A DNA stretch of 38,987 nt from a virus. The stretch lies in IMG/VR virus record IMGVR_UViG_3300042371_000814, positions 1 to 38,987 of that record. The stretch is one strand, 5' to 3'. Within the stretch, counting starts at the first letter, position 1. The number at the start of each line of letters is the position of its first letter. Shown piece after piece: positions 5,328 to 12,087 of the stretch. Both the position numbers and the translations under genes were made by a program. Below the pieces are notes generated by a model, which ran no database searches, had not been told where the DNA came from, and was given only the letters and a program-made list of their open reading frames with translations.

Positions 5328-6349
5328 GTTCCACGATCCGACACTCCGCTCTCGACAAGCTCGACCTGTGTCCCTGCTTTGAATCCAACCCCGTCTCCGG
5401 CCCTGCGGCGGAGCGTGGGACGAGGATGGACTTGGCCTATCGGGGTCTGCTCATGGGGGAGCGCCAGCCGTTCCTCTCGCTCTCTGACGACGAGCAGGAC
5501 TCGGTGATGTGGGCGGTCCAGACTGCCAAGGATTTGGCCGAGGGGCATGAGATCATCGCCGACGAGGCGCTCCTCAAAGTGACCACGCCGCACCTCTCGC
5601 ATGAGGGAACGGAGGATTCCCGGGTGGAGGCGAAATCCATGAGCATGGACCTCAAGTCGGGCCAAATGCGCCCCTACCATAAGCAGCAGGCGGCTTACGC
5701 CCTCGGCAACATGGACCGCACTTTTGCCAAAGAGTGGGAGTGTGTGTTGTTATTCTGCGACCAGCGCGAGGTCGTTCACTACCGCTACACCTACGAGGAA
5801 GCGGATGCGTGGGTGAAACGGATTGTGGCCTCGGCGACCGACCCCAACCGCCAGCCCTGCGCGAATGAGTATTGCTCATGGTGCCTCAAAAAAGACCGAT
5901 GCCCACAGGTTGTCGAGCCGGTCGTGCAGACGCTGGCGACCGTGGAGTCTTCGGTGTCGCTGGCCGATGTCCGGCAGGGGATTCTTGCCGACCCGGATCG
6001 GCTTGGGAAATTCCTCAAAGCGGCGTCGATTTTTGAAAAGGAGTTGCTGAAACCTCTCAAAGATGCGGCGAAGGAAATCCTCGCGGCCAACGGGGAGGTG
6101 CCTGGTTGGAAGCTCCAGCACCAGAGCGGGAGCGAGTATTTCGACCGGTTGGCTGTCGTCTCGGCGGCGGTGGCGGGCAAGTCGGGCCTCGATGATCTCG
6201 TCGCGGCGATGGGTGGGGACATGGGTGGCAAGGCGTTCCGCGAATGGCATGAGAAGATGCGGTTGCCGGTGCAGGAGCAGTATGCCCAACGCAAGGCCGA
6301 TATCGTGAAGCTCGTTGAGGACAAGCCGAAGAAAGCGAGGGCCAAATGA
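5324..6349 (+). CDS. PD-(D/E)XK exonuclease of the Cas4/RecB (DUF2800-like) type, 341 aa
   Basis: Resects double-stranded DNA to give the single strands used by the RecT partner. Visible: an early Cys pair (C16, C18), E81, G-T-x-D with D98, then D109-x-K111 (D-L-K-S-G) and Q-x-x-Y after it (Q121/Q122, Y125), which is the nuclease core. A late cysteine cluster (C179, C184, C187, C193) together with the early cysteines would ligate a 4Fe-4S cluster as in Cas4 and AddB-type nucleases. The spacer between core motifs is short, but every key residue is present. Coupled to RecT by overlap, it completes a RecT/exonuclease recombination pair. Confidence 0.85.
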   Translation: MSSTIRHSALDKLDLCPCFESNPVSGPAAERGTRMDLAYRGLLMGERQPFLSLSDDEQDSVMWAVQTAKDLAEGHEIIADEALLKVTTPHLSHEGTEDSRVEAKSMSMDLKSGQMRPYHKQQAAYALGNMDRTFAKEWECVLLFCDQREVVHYRYTYEEADAWVKRIVASATDPNRQPCANEYCSWCLKKDRCPQVVEPVVQTLATVESSVSLADVRQGILADPDRLGKFLKAASIFEKELLKPLKDAAKEILAANGEVPGWKLQHQSGSEYFDRLAVVSAAVAGKSGLDDLVAAMGGDMGGKAFREWHEKMRLPVQEQYAQRKADIVKLVEDKPKKARAK

Positions 6350-6450
6350 AGTGGGTGTGCGACAAGTGCCGGAAGGGCAAAGCCCCGCAGGAACTCTACG
6401 GGAAGTGCGACAAGTGCAAATCCAACGGATGGGTGAAGGAGGTCAAATGA
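6346..6450 (+). CDS. 34-aa zinc-ribbon microprotein
   Basis: Two C-x-x-C knuckles (C5-D-K-C8 and C21-D-K-C24) in a very basic short chain, a minimal zinc ribbon. The duplicated C-D-K-C motif suggests internal symmetry. ATGA overlaps on both sides place it firmly in the recombination/replication operon. Nucleic-acid or protein binding is likely; the specific role is unknown. Confidence 0.65.
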   Translation: MKWVCDKCRKGKAPQELYGKCDKCKSNGWVKEVK

Positions 6451-6743
6451 CCGGCGAGGAACTGCGCGAACGGGGCATCCTCGCGGTGGATGCCAACACG
6501 CCGGAGGATTGGAAGGCGACCTGCGATGGGGTTATCTCATGGCTGGCCCGCAACGGAGCGGAATTCACTGCGGAGGATGTCCGGCCATGGATACCGGAGC
6601 CGCCGCACCCAAATGCGATGGGGGCGAGATTCTCGGCAGCAGTGAAGGCCGGGGTGATCCGTCATCTTTTCTACCGCAAGGCGAAACGCGCCGCCGCCCA
6701 TGCCCGGGTGCTGGCGGTCTACAGGGGGGCGGACCTTCCATGA
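6447..6743 (+). CDS. Conserved phage protein, possible winged-helix, 98 aa
   Basis: The middle (N-G-A-E-F-T-A-E-D-V-R-P-W-I) and the end (P-N-A-M-G-A-R-F-S-A-A-V-K-A-G-V-I-R) followed by a basic stretch and a short C-terminal strand (A-R-V-L-A-V-Y-R) fit a winged-helix-like fold seen in small proteins of phage replication operons. Function is not established. It is overlapped on both sides by 4 bases. Confidence 0.6.
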   Translation: MTGEELRERGILAVDANTPEDWKATCDGVISWLARNGAEFTAEDVRPWIPEPPHPNAMGARFSAAVKAGVIRHLFYRKAKRAAAHARVLAVYRGADLP

Positions 6744-7423
6744 GGTGGCTCAACATTGAAATCGCCAACCTCCGATCCCCGGCGTTTGTCGGGGCGGAGC
6801 CGGTCGAGCGGGCCACATGGTTGTCACTCCTTGCCTACTGCGCGGACCAAGAAAACGGAGGCGTGATCAAAGGTTGCCGGGAGTGGAAAGACCGGCAATG
6901 GCAAATGACCTGCGGAGTCATGGCGAGCGAGGTTTCCGCACAAGCGCAGCTTTGGGAGTGGCGCGGGCGTGACTTACGCATTGCATTCTATCCGGTTGCA
7001 AAGGAAGCAGAGGTTCAAGCAAAACGGCAGTTTGCTTCCCGTGGTGGTCAAGCAAGTGGTGAAGCACGACGCGAAGCTCAGCTTCAAGCTCAGCTTCAAC
7101 CACAAGGTGAAGCAGGTGGTTCACAGGATGGCGAAGCTGACCGCGAACGGAAAGGAAAGGAAAGGAATGTAATGGAAGGGAAAGGAAAGGAAGTAGGTCG
7201 CTCCGCTCCCCAAAGCAACTCCTACCTTCTCGACGAGGAGTTCTGGGCGGAGATGCGGCGGCATTATCCGGGCATCGATGTCGATGCGGAGTCCCGCAAG
7301 ATGGATGCGTGGCTCCTCGCCCGCCCCGGTCGCAAGAAGACCCGCCAGTTTGTCATCAACTGGCTCAACAAGGTCGAACCGGCGCTCGCGCCAGCCAAGG
7401 TCGAGGAGGTCGAGCAATGGTAG
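6740..7423 (+). CDS. Replication initiator/replisome-organiser-like protein, 227 aa
   Basis: The N-terminal domain (about 1-105, starting R-W-L-N-I-E-I-A-N-L-R-S-P-A-F) resembles the DNA-binding part of phage replisome organisers. A low-complexity linker rich in Gln, Glu, Lys and Gly (about 105-160) is followed by a C-terminal helical module (F-W-A-E-M-R-R-H-Y-P...W-L-L-A-R-P-G-R-K-K-T) of the sort that contacts a helicase loader. The next gene is a DnaC-like loader, an O-P or DnaD-DnaC type pairing. The linker is encoded by repeats and a long purine tract that look like an origin (see 7058-7197). Confidence 0.65.
   Translation: MRWLNIEIANLRSPAFVGAEPVERATWLSLLAYCADQENGGVIKGCREWKDRQWQMTCGVMASEVSAQAQLWEWRGRDLRIAFYPVAKEAEVQAKRQFASRGGQASGEARREAQLQAQLQPQGEAGGSQDGEADRERKGKERNVMEGKGKEVGRSAPQSNSYLLDEEFWAEMRRHYPGIDVDAESRKMDAWLLARPGRKKTRQFVINWLNKVEPALAPAKVEEVEQW
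7058..7197 (+). other. Candidate replication origin inside the initiator gene
   Basis: Seen: GGTGAAGCA twice (7058-7066, 7106-7114); an exact tandem 12-bp repeat AAGCTCAGCTTC at 7074-7085 and 7086-7097, each containing the palindrome AAGCTNAGCTT; and GCGAAGCT twice (7071 and 7131). They are followed by an almost pure purine tract of about 45 bases (7149-7197) built from GGAAA units. Family knowledge: the lambda origin lies inside gene O and consists of iterons next to a strand-biased A-rich unwinding region. The same order here is the reason for the call. Confidence 0.5.
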
Positions 7424-8112
7424 CCACGGTCCAATGCTGCGCGAGCGAGTCGTGCTACAACTCGGTGCCGGTTCCCGGGGACGATCTGCTTCGGATTTTT
7501 CCGAACATCAAAATCCTCTGTGATGATTGCGATCTCGAAAGGATTGAGAAGCTCAAGCGGGAGCAGGCCGCAGAGGAGCAGGAGAGGCGGCAGGAGGCAT
7601 TCAACACCCTCTGCCCTCCACTCTACCGCGAAAGCGACCCCGAACGAATTCCAGCGGCATTCCTGCGCGAATGCGAGGCATGGCGGTTTAATCCGGTTGG
7701 ACTCGGTCTGGTCGGGCCTGCGGGATGCGGGAAGACGCGAGCGGCGTGGATACTGCTCAAGCGACTGCATTTCAGCGGGCTTCGCGTCTTTGGCATCACG
7801 GCCACGGGGTTTGCGAAAGCCTGCGCCGACCAGTGGCACGACAACCCGCAGGCCAAGGCGCTGGCCGAGGACACGCTGACCCGCTGCCGCCGGACGAAGG
7901 TGCTGCTGCTCGATGACCTTGGCAAGCAGAAGATGACCGAGCGGTCGGAACTGGAACTCTTCGACCTGCTGGAACACCGATCCTCCCACGAACTGCCCAT
8001 CATCTGGACGGCCAACGCCGAACGAGGTGCGCTCAAACAAATGCTCTCGCCCGACCGGGGCGAGCCGATCCTCCGGCGGTTATCGGAGTTTACCAAGGTC
8101 GTGAAGGTATGA
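7417..8112 (+). CDS. DnaC/IstB-like AAA+ helicase loader, 231 aa
   Basis: Loads the replicative helicase at the phage origin. Walker A is G-P-A-G-C-G-K-T at residues 100-107 and Walker B is K-V-L-L-L-D-D near 160-166, followed by a sensor-1-like strand (I-I-W-T-A-N-A) and an arginine-rich end (E-P-I-L-R-R-L-S). The N-terminus has C-C...C and later C-D-D-C, which could bind zinc. I chose ATG 7417 over an upstream alternative because it overlaps the previous stop by only a few bases and leaves the N-terminal cysteines near the start. Confidence 0.85.
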   Translation: MVATVQCCASESCYNSVPVPGDDLLRIFPNIKILCDDCDLERIEKLKREQAAEEQERRQEAFNTLCPPLYRESDPERIPAAFLRECEAWRFNPVGLGLVGPAGCGKTRAAWILLKRLHFSGLRVFGITATGFAKACADQWHDNPQAKALAEDTLTRCRRTKVLLLDDLGKQKMTERSELELFDLLEHRSSHELPIIWTANAERGALKQMLSPDRGEPILRRLSEFTKVVKV

Positions 8113-8381
8113 CTGATGAGGAAAACGAAGTTTTGGATATACAGGAAAAAGCACTGCAATTTCTTACAGATAAAGAAAGAAGAGTGATCGAATTGCGATT
8201 CGGTTTAATCAATCGGGAATTCCTAACATATGACAAAATTGCCAAAGAGTGTGGCGTCAGCAAACATCGCGTCTACCAAGTCCTGCAAAGATCGTTTAAA
8301 AAAATTCGCCATCACATGTCTTTAAATAAAGTTTTGACTGATACCAATCTCCCGAACAACAACAACCAAACAACCACATGA
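8109..8381 (+). CDS. Stand-alone sigma-70 region-4-like protein, 90 aa
   Basis: Residues 17-70 match sigma region 4 closely: L-T-D-K-E-R-R-V-I-E-L-R-F-G-L, then the HTH Y-D-K-I-A-K-E-C-G-V-S-K-H-R-V-Y-Q-V, then R-S-F-K-K-I-R. There is no region 2, so it cannot be a complete sigma factor; such proteins act as activators or co-sigma factors contacting -35 elements. The gene is visibly richer in A/T than its neighbours, indicating recent acquisition. Its last 16 codons (from L-T-D-T-N) are encoded by the dispersed motif at 8331-8346 and the following leader. It overlaps the loader gene by 4 bases. I infer that it controls late genes. Confidence 0.8.
   Translation: MTDEENEVLDIQEKALQFLTDKERRVIELRFGLINREFLTYDKIAKECGVSKHRVYQVLQRSFKKIRHHMSLNKVLTDTNLPNNNNQTTT
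8331..8346 (+). promoter_or_regulatory. Start-associated motif GTTTTGACTGATACCA before the SSB-like gene
   Basis: An exact consensus copy, 31 bases before ATG 8378. It lies inside the 3' end of the sigma-like gene and coincides with the point where A/T-rich coding sequence gives way to the usual composition. Confidence 0.7.
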
Positions 8382-8860
8382 CAACACACGAACTCGCAGA
8401 CAAACAGAACCGCTATGTGACCGCCGAAGGCAAATACATCGCGAAAGTAAAAGCCCCCGGCAACGGGTGGCTTGGCACAAAGAAGACCGGCACGGATTTC
8501 ATCCGCGTTCCGCTCCTCATCGATGATCCGGAAAGCGACCAGCACGGTCGGGAGATCGTCTGGGAGGGCTGGCTCACCGAAAAGGCAACCAAGCGCACCT
8601 GTGACACGCTCGACGCCGCCTTTGGCCGGGAGTGGGACATCCAATCCCTCGGTGCTGGCAAGTCGCCGTTTATCGGCCAGAAGTGCCGGATCACGGTCGA
8701 GGCCGAGGAATACAACGGACAACCTCGCCACAAGATCAAATGGCTCAACCCGCTGGAATCCAAACCACGGGAAACCGAACCGCTCTCCAGCGACCGGCTG
8801 GCCACGCTCAACGAACGCCTCGCCGCCGCCCGCGCCTCCGATGACGAAATCTCCTTCTAA
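8378..8860 (+). CDS. Phage single-stranded-DNA-binding-like protein, 160 aa
   Basis: A beta-rich body (Y-I-A-K-V-K-A...T-D-F-I-R-V-P-L-L-I-D-D...C-R-I-T-V-E-A-E-E-Y) suits an OB-like fold related to phage DUF669-type proteins. The C-terminus ends D-D-E-I-S-F, strikingly close to the acidic D-D-x-I-P-F tip by which bacterial SSB recruits partner proteins. It would protect single strands in replication and RecT-mediated recombination. The leader from 8347 is A/C-rich with no Shine-Dalgarno sequence. The stop overlaps the next gene's start region. Confidence 0.7.
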   Translation: MTTHELADKQNRYVTAEGKYIAKVKAPGNGWLGTKKTGTDFIRVPLLIDDPESDQHGREIVWEGWLTEKATKRTCDTLDAAFGREWDIQSLGAGKSPFIGQKCRITVEAEEYNGQPRHKIKWLNPLESKPRETEPLSSDRLATLNERLAAARASDDEISF

Positions 8861-9140
8861 AGACTACCACTTGGAAGGGGTCCGAGACTTAGCCTGCAAT
8901 ATCATTTTGCAGGCGGTCGAGGACATCTGGAATCGCCAGAAATACAAATCCAAACACCAGCGGGCGATCATGGTTGAGGCTCGGCGGTCTGCTCGGCATT
9001 TTCTGAAAAGCCGGTCGTATCGTCAAATTTGTTCGATCCTCACGCCGCCATTGCCAGCGGACAAAATCCAAAAAGCCGCCTTCCACCCGGCCAAATTCCC
9101 GCAAATCATCGCGATGCTGCGGGCGAGAAAAAAACGATGA
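8841..9140 (+). CDS. Basic helical protein of unknown function, 99 aa
   Basis: Rich in Arg and Lys with a helical pattern (V-R-D-L-A-C-N-I-I-L-Q-A-V-E-D-I-W...A-R-R-S-A-R-H-F-L-K-S-R). It overlaps the SSB gene by 20 bases in another frame and the next gene by 4. Its place late in the early operon fits an antiterminator or late regulator, but nothing in the sequence proves that. It contains no recognisable motif. Confidence 0.6.
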   Translation: MTKSPSKDYHLEGVRDLACNIILQAVEDIWNRQKYKSKHQRAIMVEARRSARHFLKSRSYRQICSILTPPLPADKIQKAAFHPAKFPQIIAMLRARKKR

Positions 9141-9532
9141 ACTGGACCCATGAACAACTCAAACAACTCGGCTACCGGCAAAACCCCGATGGTTCATTCT
9201 CACGAACTGAATGTGTGGCTCCCCGAATTCCTCACCCCGTCCCTCAACCGGATTCTGGGCCAGCATTGGACGACGCTCTCGAAAGAGAAAATCCGGACCA
9301 GCCAGCATTTGGACTCCGCATTACTCGCATCGCCTGCCAGCCACTCGATGCTGACAACTTTGCTGGCGGCTGCAAATTCCTCATCGATGCCATCCGCCGA
9401 CGCGGACTCATTCCGGACGACGATCCGCAGAGCGTTGAAATCTCGTTCCGACAAATTAAGGCCAAAACAAAAGCCGAAGAAGGAACCTCCATCAAAATCA
9501 CCTTCAGACGAGCAACCACAGGGGGAGTATGA
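9137..9532 (+). CDS. RusA-like Holliday-junction resolvase, C-terminal half clear, N-terminal half possibly out of frame, 131 aa
   Basis: The second half (L-D-A-D-N-F-A-G-G-C-K-F-L-I-D-A-I...G-L-I-P-D-D-D-P) carries the acidic D-x-D-N...K...D and D-D residues of RusA-type junction resolvases. The middle of this frame, however, is proline-rich and unlike RusA, while a different frame over 9189-9310 reads N-V-W-L-P-E-F-L-T-P-S-L-N-R-I-L-G-Q-H-W, which looks like a RusA N-terminus. Either this is a fusion-type protein with its own linker, or indels have broken the gene. The N-terminus M-N-W-T-H-E-Q-L-K-Q-L-G-Y is regular in this frame. Status: gene probable, intactness uncertain. Confidence 0.6.
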   Translation: MNWTHEQLKQLGYRQNPDGSFSRTECVAPRIPHPVPQPDSGPALDDALERENPDQPAFGLRITRIACQPLDADNFAGGCKFLIDAIRRRGLIPDDDPQSVEISFRQIKAKTKAEEGTSIKITFRRATTGGV

Positions 9533-9562
9533 GGGGGAGAAACCGAAACCTTGTCAAGATCA

Positions 9563-9578
9563 ATTTTGACTGATACCA
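9563..9578 (+). promoter_or_regulatory. Start-associated motif (ATTTTGACTGATACCA) before terS
   Basis: Matches the consensus at 15 of 16 positions and ends 8 bases before ATG 9587. It separates the early operon from the packaging genes; no Shine-Dalgarno sequence lies between it and the start. Confidence 0.7.
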
Positions 9579-9586
9579 TCAACTCT

Positions 9587-9952
9587 ATGAAATTGAACCC
9601 GAAACAAGAGGCGTTTTGCCAAGGGGTCGCGAGCGGTCTCTCGCTCACTCAAGCCTACATCCGCGCTGGCTACTCGGAAAAGGGAGCCGACGGTGCCGCT
9701 TGCAAATTGCAAGGAAATGCAAGTGTAGCCGCCCGAATTGAAGAACTCCGTGCCAAGGCTGAATCCAAGATGAGCTACAAACGCGAGACCTACCTCGAAA
9801 CGCTCCGCGACCGGTTCATGGAAATGCCACCGGAATCGGCGACCTGCGCGAAATATGGGGAGATGCTCGCGAAGGCGATGGGCTGGAACGAGCCGGAGAA
9901 GATCGAGGTCGCCGGGGCCATGGACATCAACATCCGCATCGGTGGCCATTAA
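9587..9952 (+). CDS. terS: Terminase small subunit, 121 aa
   Basis: Recognises phage DNA for packaging. The N-terminal HTH (L-N-P-K-Q-E-A-F-C-Q-G-V-A-S-G-L-S-L-T-Q-A-Y-I-R-A-G-Y) and the A-S-V-A-A-R-I-E-E-L-R helix are the hallmarks of the Terminase_2 group; the C-terminus (E-K-I-E-V-A-G-A-M-D-I-N) contacts the large subunit. A longer version starting upstream would translate the repeated motif, so ATG 9587 is chosen. It overlaps terL. Confidence 0.88.
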   Translation: MKLNPKQEAFCQGVASGLSLTQAYIRAGYSEKGADGAACKLQGNASVAARIEELRAKAESKMSYKRETYLETLRDRFMEMPPESATCAKYGEMLAKAMGWNEPEKIEVAGAMDINIRIGGH

Positions 9953-11264
9953 CATCGACATCATCCCGCGCCCGCAACTCGCGAGCTACCTGCACCGCTC
10001 GCAACGCTGGTCGGTGATGGTGCTGCACCGCCGCGCCGGGAAGTCGTTCGTGTGCATCCAAGACCTGATCGCCAAGGCACTCTCGCACAAGCGCAGCGGG
10101 CCGCCACTCCGCTACGCCTATGTGGCTCCCACCCGCGAGCAGGCGAAGGACATCGCGTGGAAATACCTCGTTCAATTCACCTCGCAAATCCCCGGCGTGG
10201 TGATCAACAAGGCGGATCTCGCGATCACCTTCCACAACGAGGCCACGATCCGGCTCTACTCCGGCGAAGCCTACGAGCGCCTGCGCGGAATTTATCTCGA
10301 CGGCGTGGTCATGGACGAAGCGGCGGATCTCGACCCGGCAGCGTGGGACAATGTCATCCGGCCCACGCTCACCGACTACCAAGGCTGGGCGACATGGGTG
10401 GGGACACCGAAGGGCCGAAACATTTTTTGGAAGATGTGGAACAAGGCGTGTGCGGACAACGAGTGGTTCACGCTCATGCTCAAGGCGAGTGAAAGCCACA
10501 TCATCCCCGAGGAGGAACTCACCGACATCCGGCGGGGGACCACGGAGAATGCGTTCCAACAAGAATACGAATGTTCTTTCAACATCGGTCGCCCGGGCGC
10601 GATCTATGTGCGCTCGCTCGAAAAGGCGCGAGCCGAGAAGCGGGTCACAAACGATGTGATGTGGTTCAAGGAACTTCCGGTCTACACAAGCTGGGATGTC
10701 GGCGCTCCGCTCAACCAGAAGGTGTGGATTTGGCAGATGGTCGGCGACCGCATCAATTATCTGGAATCCCTCTCCGGGTCCGACGAGTGCAAGACGCCAG
10801 CGGATTGGGCGGCACGGCTCAAGGAGCGCCAATACGGTTACGGCGGGCATTTCATTCCCCACGATGCCGCAGCGGAAGTGGGAGGACTCTGGCAGGAGGC
10901 GCTCGGTCGCAGCGGGCTGACCGGCGTGGTTCCTGTGCCACGGCAGATTTCGGTATGGGATGGCATCAACCTTGCCAACGATGCGTTCCCTCGCATTCAC
11001 ATCAACGAGGCCGGTTGCGCGGATGGCATCGAGGCGCTCGACGCCTACCATTCCAAAGAGGAGCGCGATGGCGTCACGATCAAAGATGTGCCGGTGCATG
11101 ATTGGAGCAGTCACTTCTGCGATGCGTTCAGTCTCTCGCACCAGGCTATCAAACGCGGGATGGTCATCGACCGCTCCGCGATCCCTCGGAAAGCCGAGCG
11201 CCACGAAGCAACCCGAGTCATGGCAGGATTCCGAGGCGGTGGATTCGGAAAGGTGCGACGGTGA
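9942..11264 (+). CDS. terL: Terminase large subunit (packaging ATPase/nuclease), 440 aa
   Basis: Pumps and cuts DNA at the portal. Walker A H-R-R-A-G-K-S (about 29-35) and Walker B V-V-M-D-E (122-126) form the ATPase, followed by a coupling motif (W-V-G-T-P-K-G). The nuclease half has acidic residues in S-W-D-V-G (about 252), H-D-A-A-A-E and H-D-W-S-S-H-F-C-D-A-F. An ATG upstream in this frame would encode only frame-shadow sequence of terS, so the GTG at 9942 (M-A-I-N-I-D-I-I-P-R) is the likely start, overlapping the terS stop by 11 bases. Confidence 0.92.
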   Translation: MAINIDIIPRPQLASYLHRSQRWSVMVLHRRAGKSFVCIQDLIAKALSHKRSGPPLRYAYVAPTREQAKDIAWKYLVQFTSQIPGVVINKADLAITFHNEATIRLYSGEAYERLRGIYLDGVVMDEAADLDPAAWDNVIRPTLTDYQGWATWVGTPKGRNIFWKMWNKACADNEWFTLMLKASESHIIPEEELTDIRRGTTENAFQQEYECSFNIGRPGAIYVRSLEKARAEKRVTNDVMWFKELPVYTSWDVGAPLNQKVWIWQMVGDRINYLESLSGSDECKTPADWAARLKERQYGYGGHFIPHDAAAEVGGLWQEALGRSGLTGVVPVPRQISVWDGINLANDAFPRIHINEAGCADGIEALDAYHSKEERDGVTIKDVPVHDWSSHFCDAFSLSHQAIKRGMVIDRSAIPRKAERHEATRVMAGFRGGGFGKVRR

Positions 11265-11656
11265 ATCGCGAACTGGAACTCCAAATCCTCGACTTGTATC
11301 GGCGCTACCCGCAGCCGCGATCTTTCGCCGAAGAGGTGGAATTGACCGCATGGAATGGCGTGGTCATCAACACAGAGGACTTCTTCATGCTGGCCCGCCC
11401 GGTGGACATTCACGACCCCGAGGAACGCTGGCGTGATACCGCTCACACATACCACAGGTTGTGTCAGAACTGCTGGCTGATCACTATATATATTGGTATC
11501 AGTCAAAATAACCCTTGCAACTTCGCTCCGTATCGTCTCCCCTACATCGCATGGAGTCGGCGAGACCGCCCGCTCCGAGTTTACGAAACCCAAAAACTCC
11601 AAAAGCGATGCGACTTACTGACCACGAAATCAACCCCATCCTCTCTCCCTGCCTAG
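11261..11656 (+). CDS. Conserved late-operon protein, GTG start, 131 aa
   Basis: Starts at a GTG overlapping the terL stop (GTGA). It reads N-R-E-L-E-L-Q-I-L-D-L-Y-R-R-Y-P, and its end contains A-P-Y-R-L-P-Y-I-A-W-S-R-R-D-R-P-L, a pattern I associate with small proteins found after terL in related phages. Between these, at 11494-11508, the dispersed motif occurs in the reverse orientation and encodes I-G-I-S-Q-N; that stretch (I-T-I-Y-I-G-I-S-Q-N-N-P) may be a later insertion. The C-terminal 16 codons overlap the next gene. Function unknown. Confidence 0.6.
   Translation: MNRELELQILDLYRRYPQPRSFAEEVELTAWNGVVINTEDFFMLARPVDIHDPEERWRDTAHTYHRLCQNCWLITIYIGISQNNPCNFAPYRLPYIAWSRRDRPLRVYETQKLQKRCDLLTTKSTPSSLPA
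11494..11508 (-). promoter_or_regulatory. Only inverted copy of the start-associated motif (TTTTGACTGATACCA)
   Basis: An exact 15-base match on the - strand, the only copy not facing along the genes. It is inside a coding region, next to an A/T-rich run (TATATATAT). No - strand gene follows it, so it may be a relic of recombination or insertion. Confidence 0.65.
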
Positions 11657-12066
11657 CTTGGTTCGGAGGAGGCGGACGCAAAGGCCCGAGCAAACAAGAG
11701 AAGCAGGCTGCACAGCAGCAGCAAACCGACATGAGGACGCAGGCCACCCGGCAAGCCGCAGCCCAAAAGAGCCTTCAAGAAGAGAGCGCCAAGCAAGCCG
11801 AAGCGCAACGAGTAGCACAGCAACAGCAAATGGAACTGCTGGAAAAACAACGAGCCGAAGCCGCCGCTGCCCAACAATTTCAAATTGAGGAAATGAGACG
11901 CCAAGGGGCGATGAATTCCCCAGCACCAGCCGCAAACATTGATGCAGGCGATCCTGCCGGGGATACCGCAAAAGAAGCCCTTCGCAGAAAAGGGATGCGG
12001 AAATCCATTCTCGCCGGGGAAAGCTCGCAGGCTCCCATGACGACCGGCTACTCAACCCTCGGTTGA
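11608..12066 (+). CDS. Gln/Ala-rich coiled-coil structural protein, 152 aa
   Basis: After a short start with L-A-W-F-G-G-G-G-R-K-G-P-S-K-Q-E, the protein is a long Gln-rich helix (residues about 30-105; many Q-Q-Q-Q and A-E-A-Q-R) ending in a flexible Pro/Ala/Gly part and a short Arg/Lys-rich tail. Similar proteins between terL and portal genes in podoviruses have been suggested to be head or core components. ATG 11608 is chosen; a longer start at 11515 would overlap the previous gene by about 140 bases. Function not established. Confidence 0.6.
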   Translation: MRLTDHEINPILSPCLAWFGGGGRKGPSKQEKQAAQQQQTDMRTQATRQAAAQKSLQEESAKQAEAQRVAQQQQMELLEKQRAEAAAAQQFQIEEMRRQGAMNSPAPAANIDAGDPAGDTAKEALRRKGMRKSILAGESSQAPMTTGYSTLG

Positions 12067-12070
12067 TTCA

Positions 12071-12086
12071 GTTTTGACTGATACCA
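12071..12086 (+). promoter_or_regulatory. Start-associated motif GTTTTGACTGATACCA before the portal gene
   Basis: An exact consensus copy ending one base before ATG 12088. The closeness leaves no room for a Shine-Dalgarno sequence between motif and start; the motif itself has none. Confidence 0.7.
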
Positions 12087-12087
12087 A

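Noticed and set aside
9150-9569. Independent 139-codon gene overlapping the RusA-like gene
   Set aside because: Only its first third resembles a real protein (RusA N-terminus); the rest is low-complexity Ser/Pro/Lys sequence, a shadow of the other frame. Reported as a frame anomaly instead.
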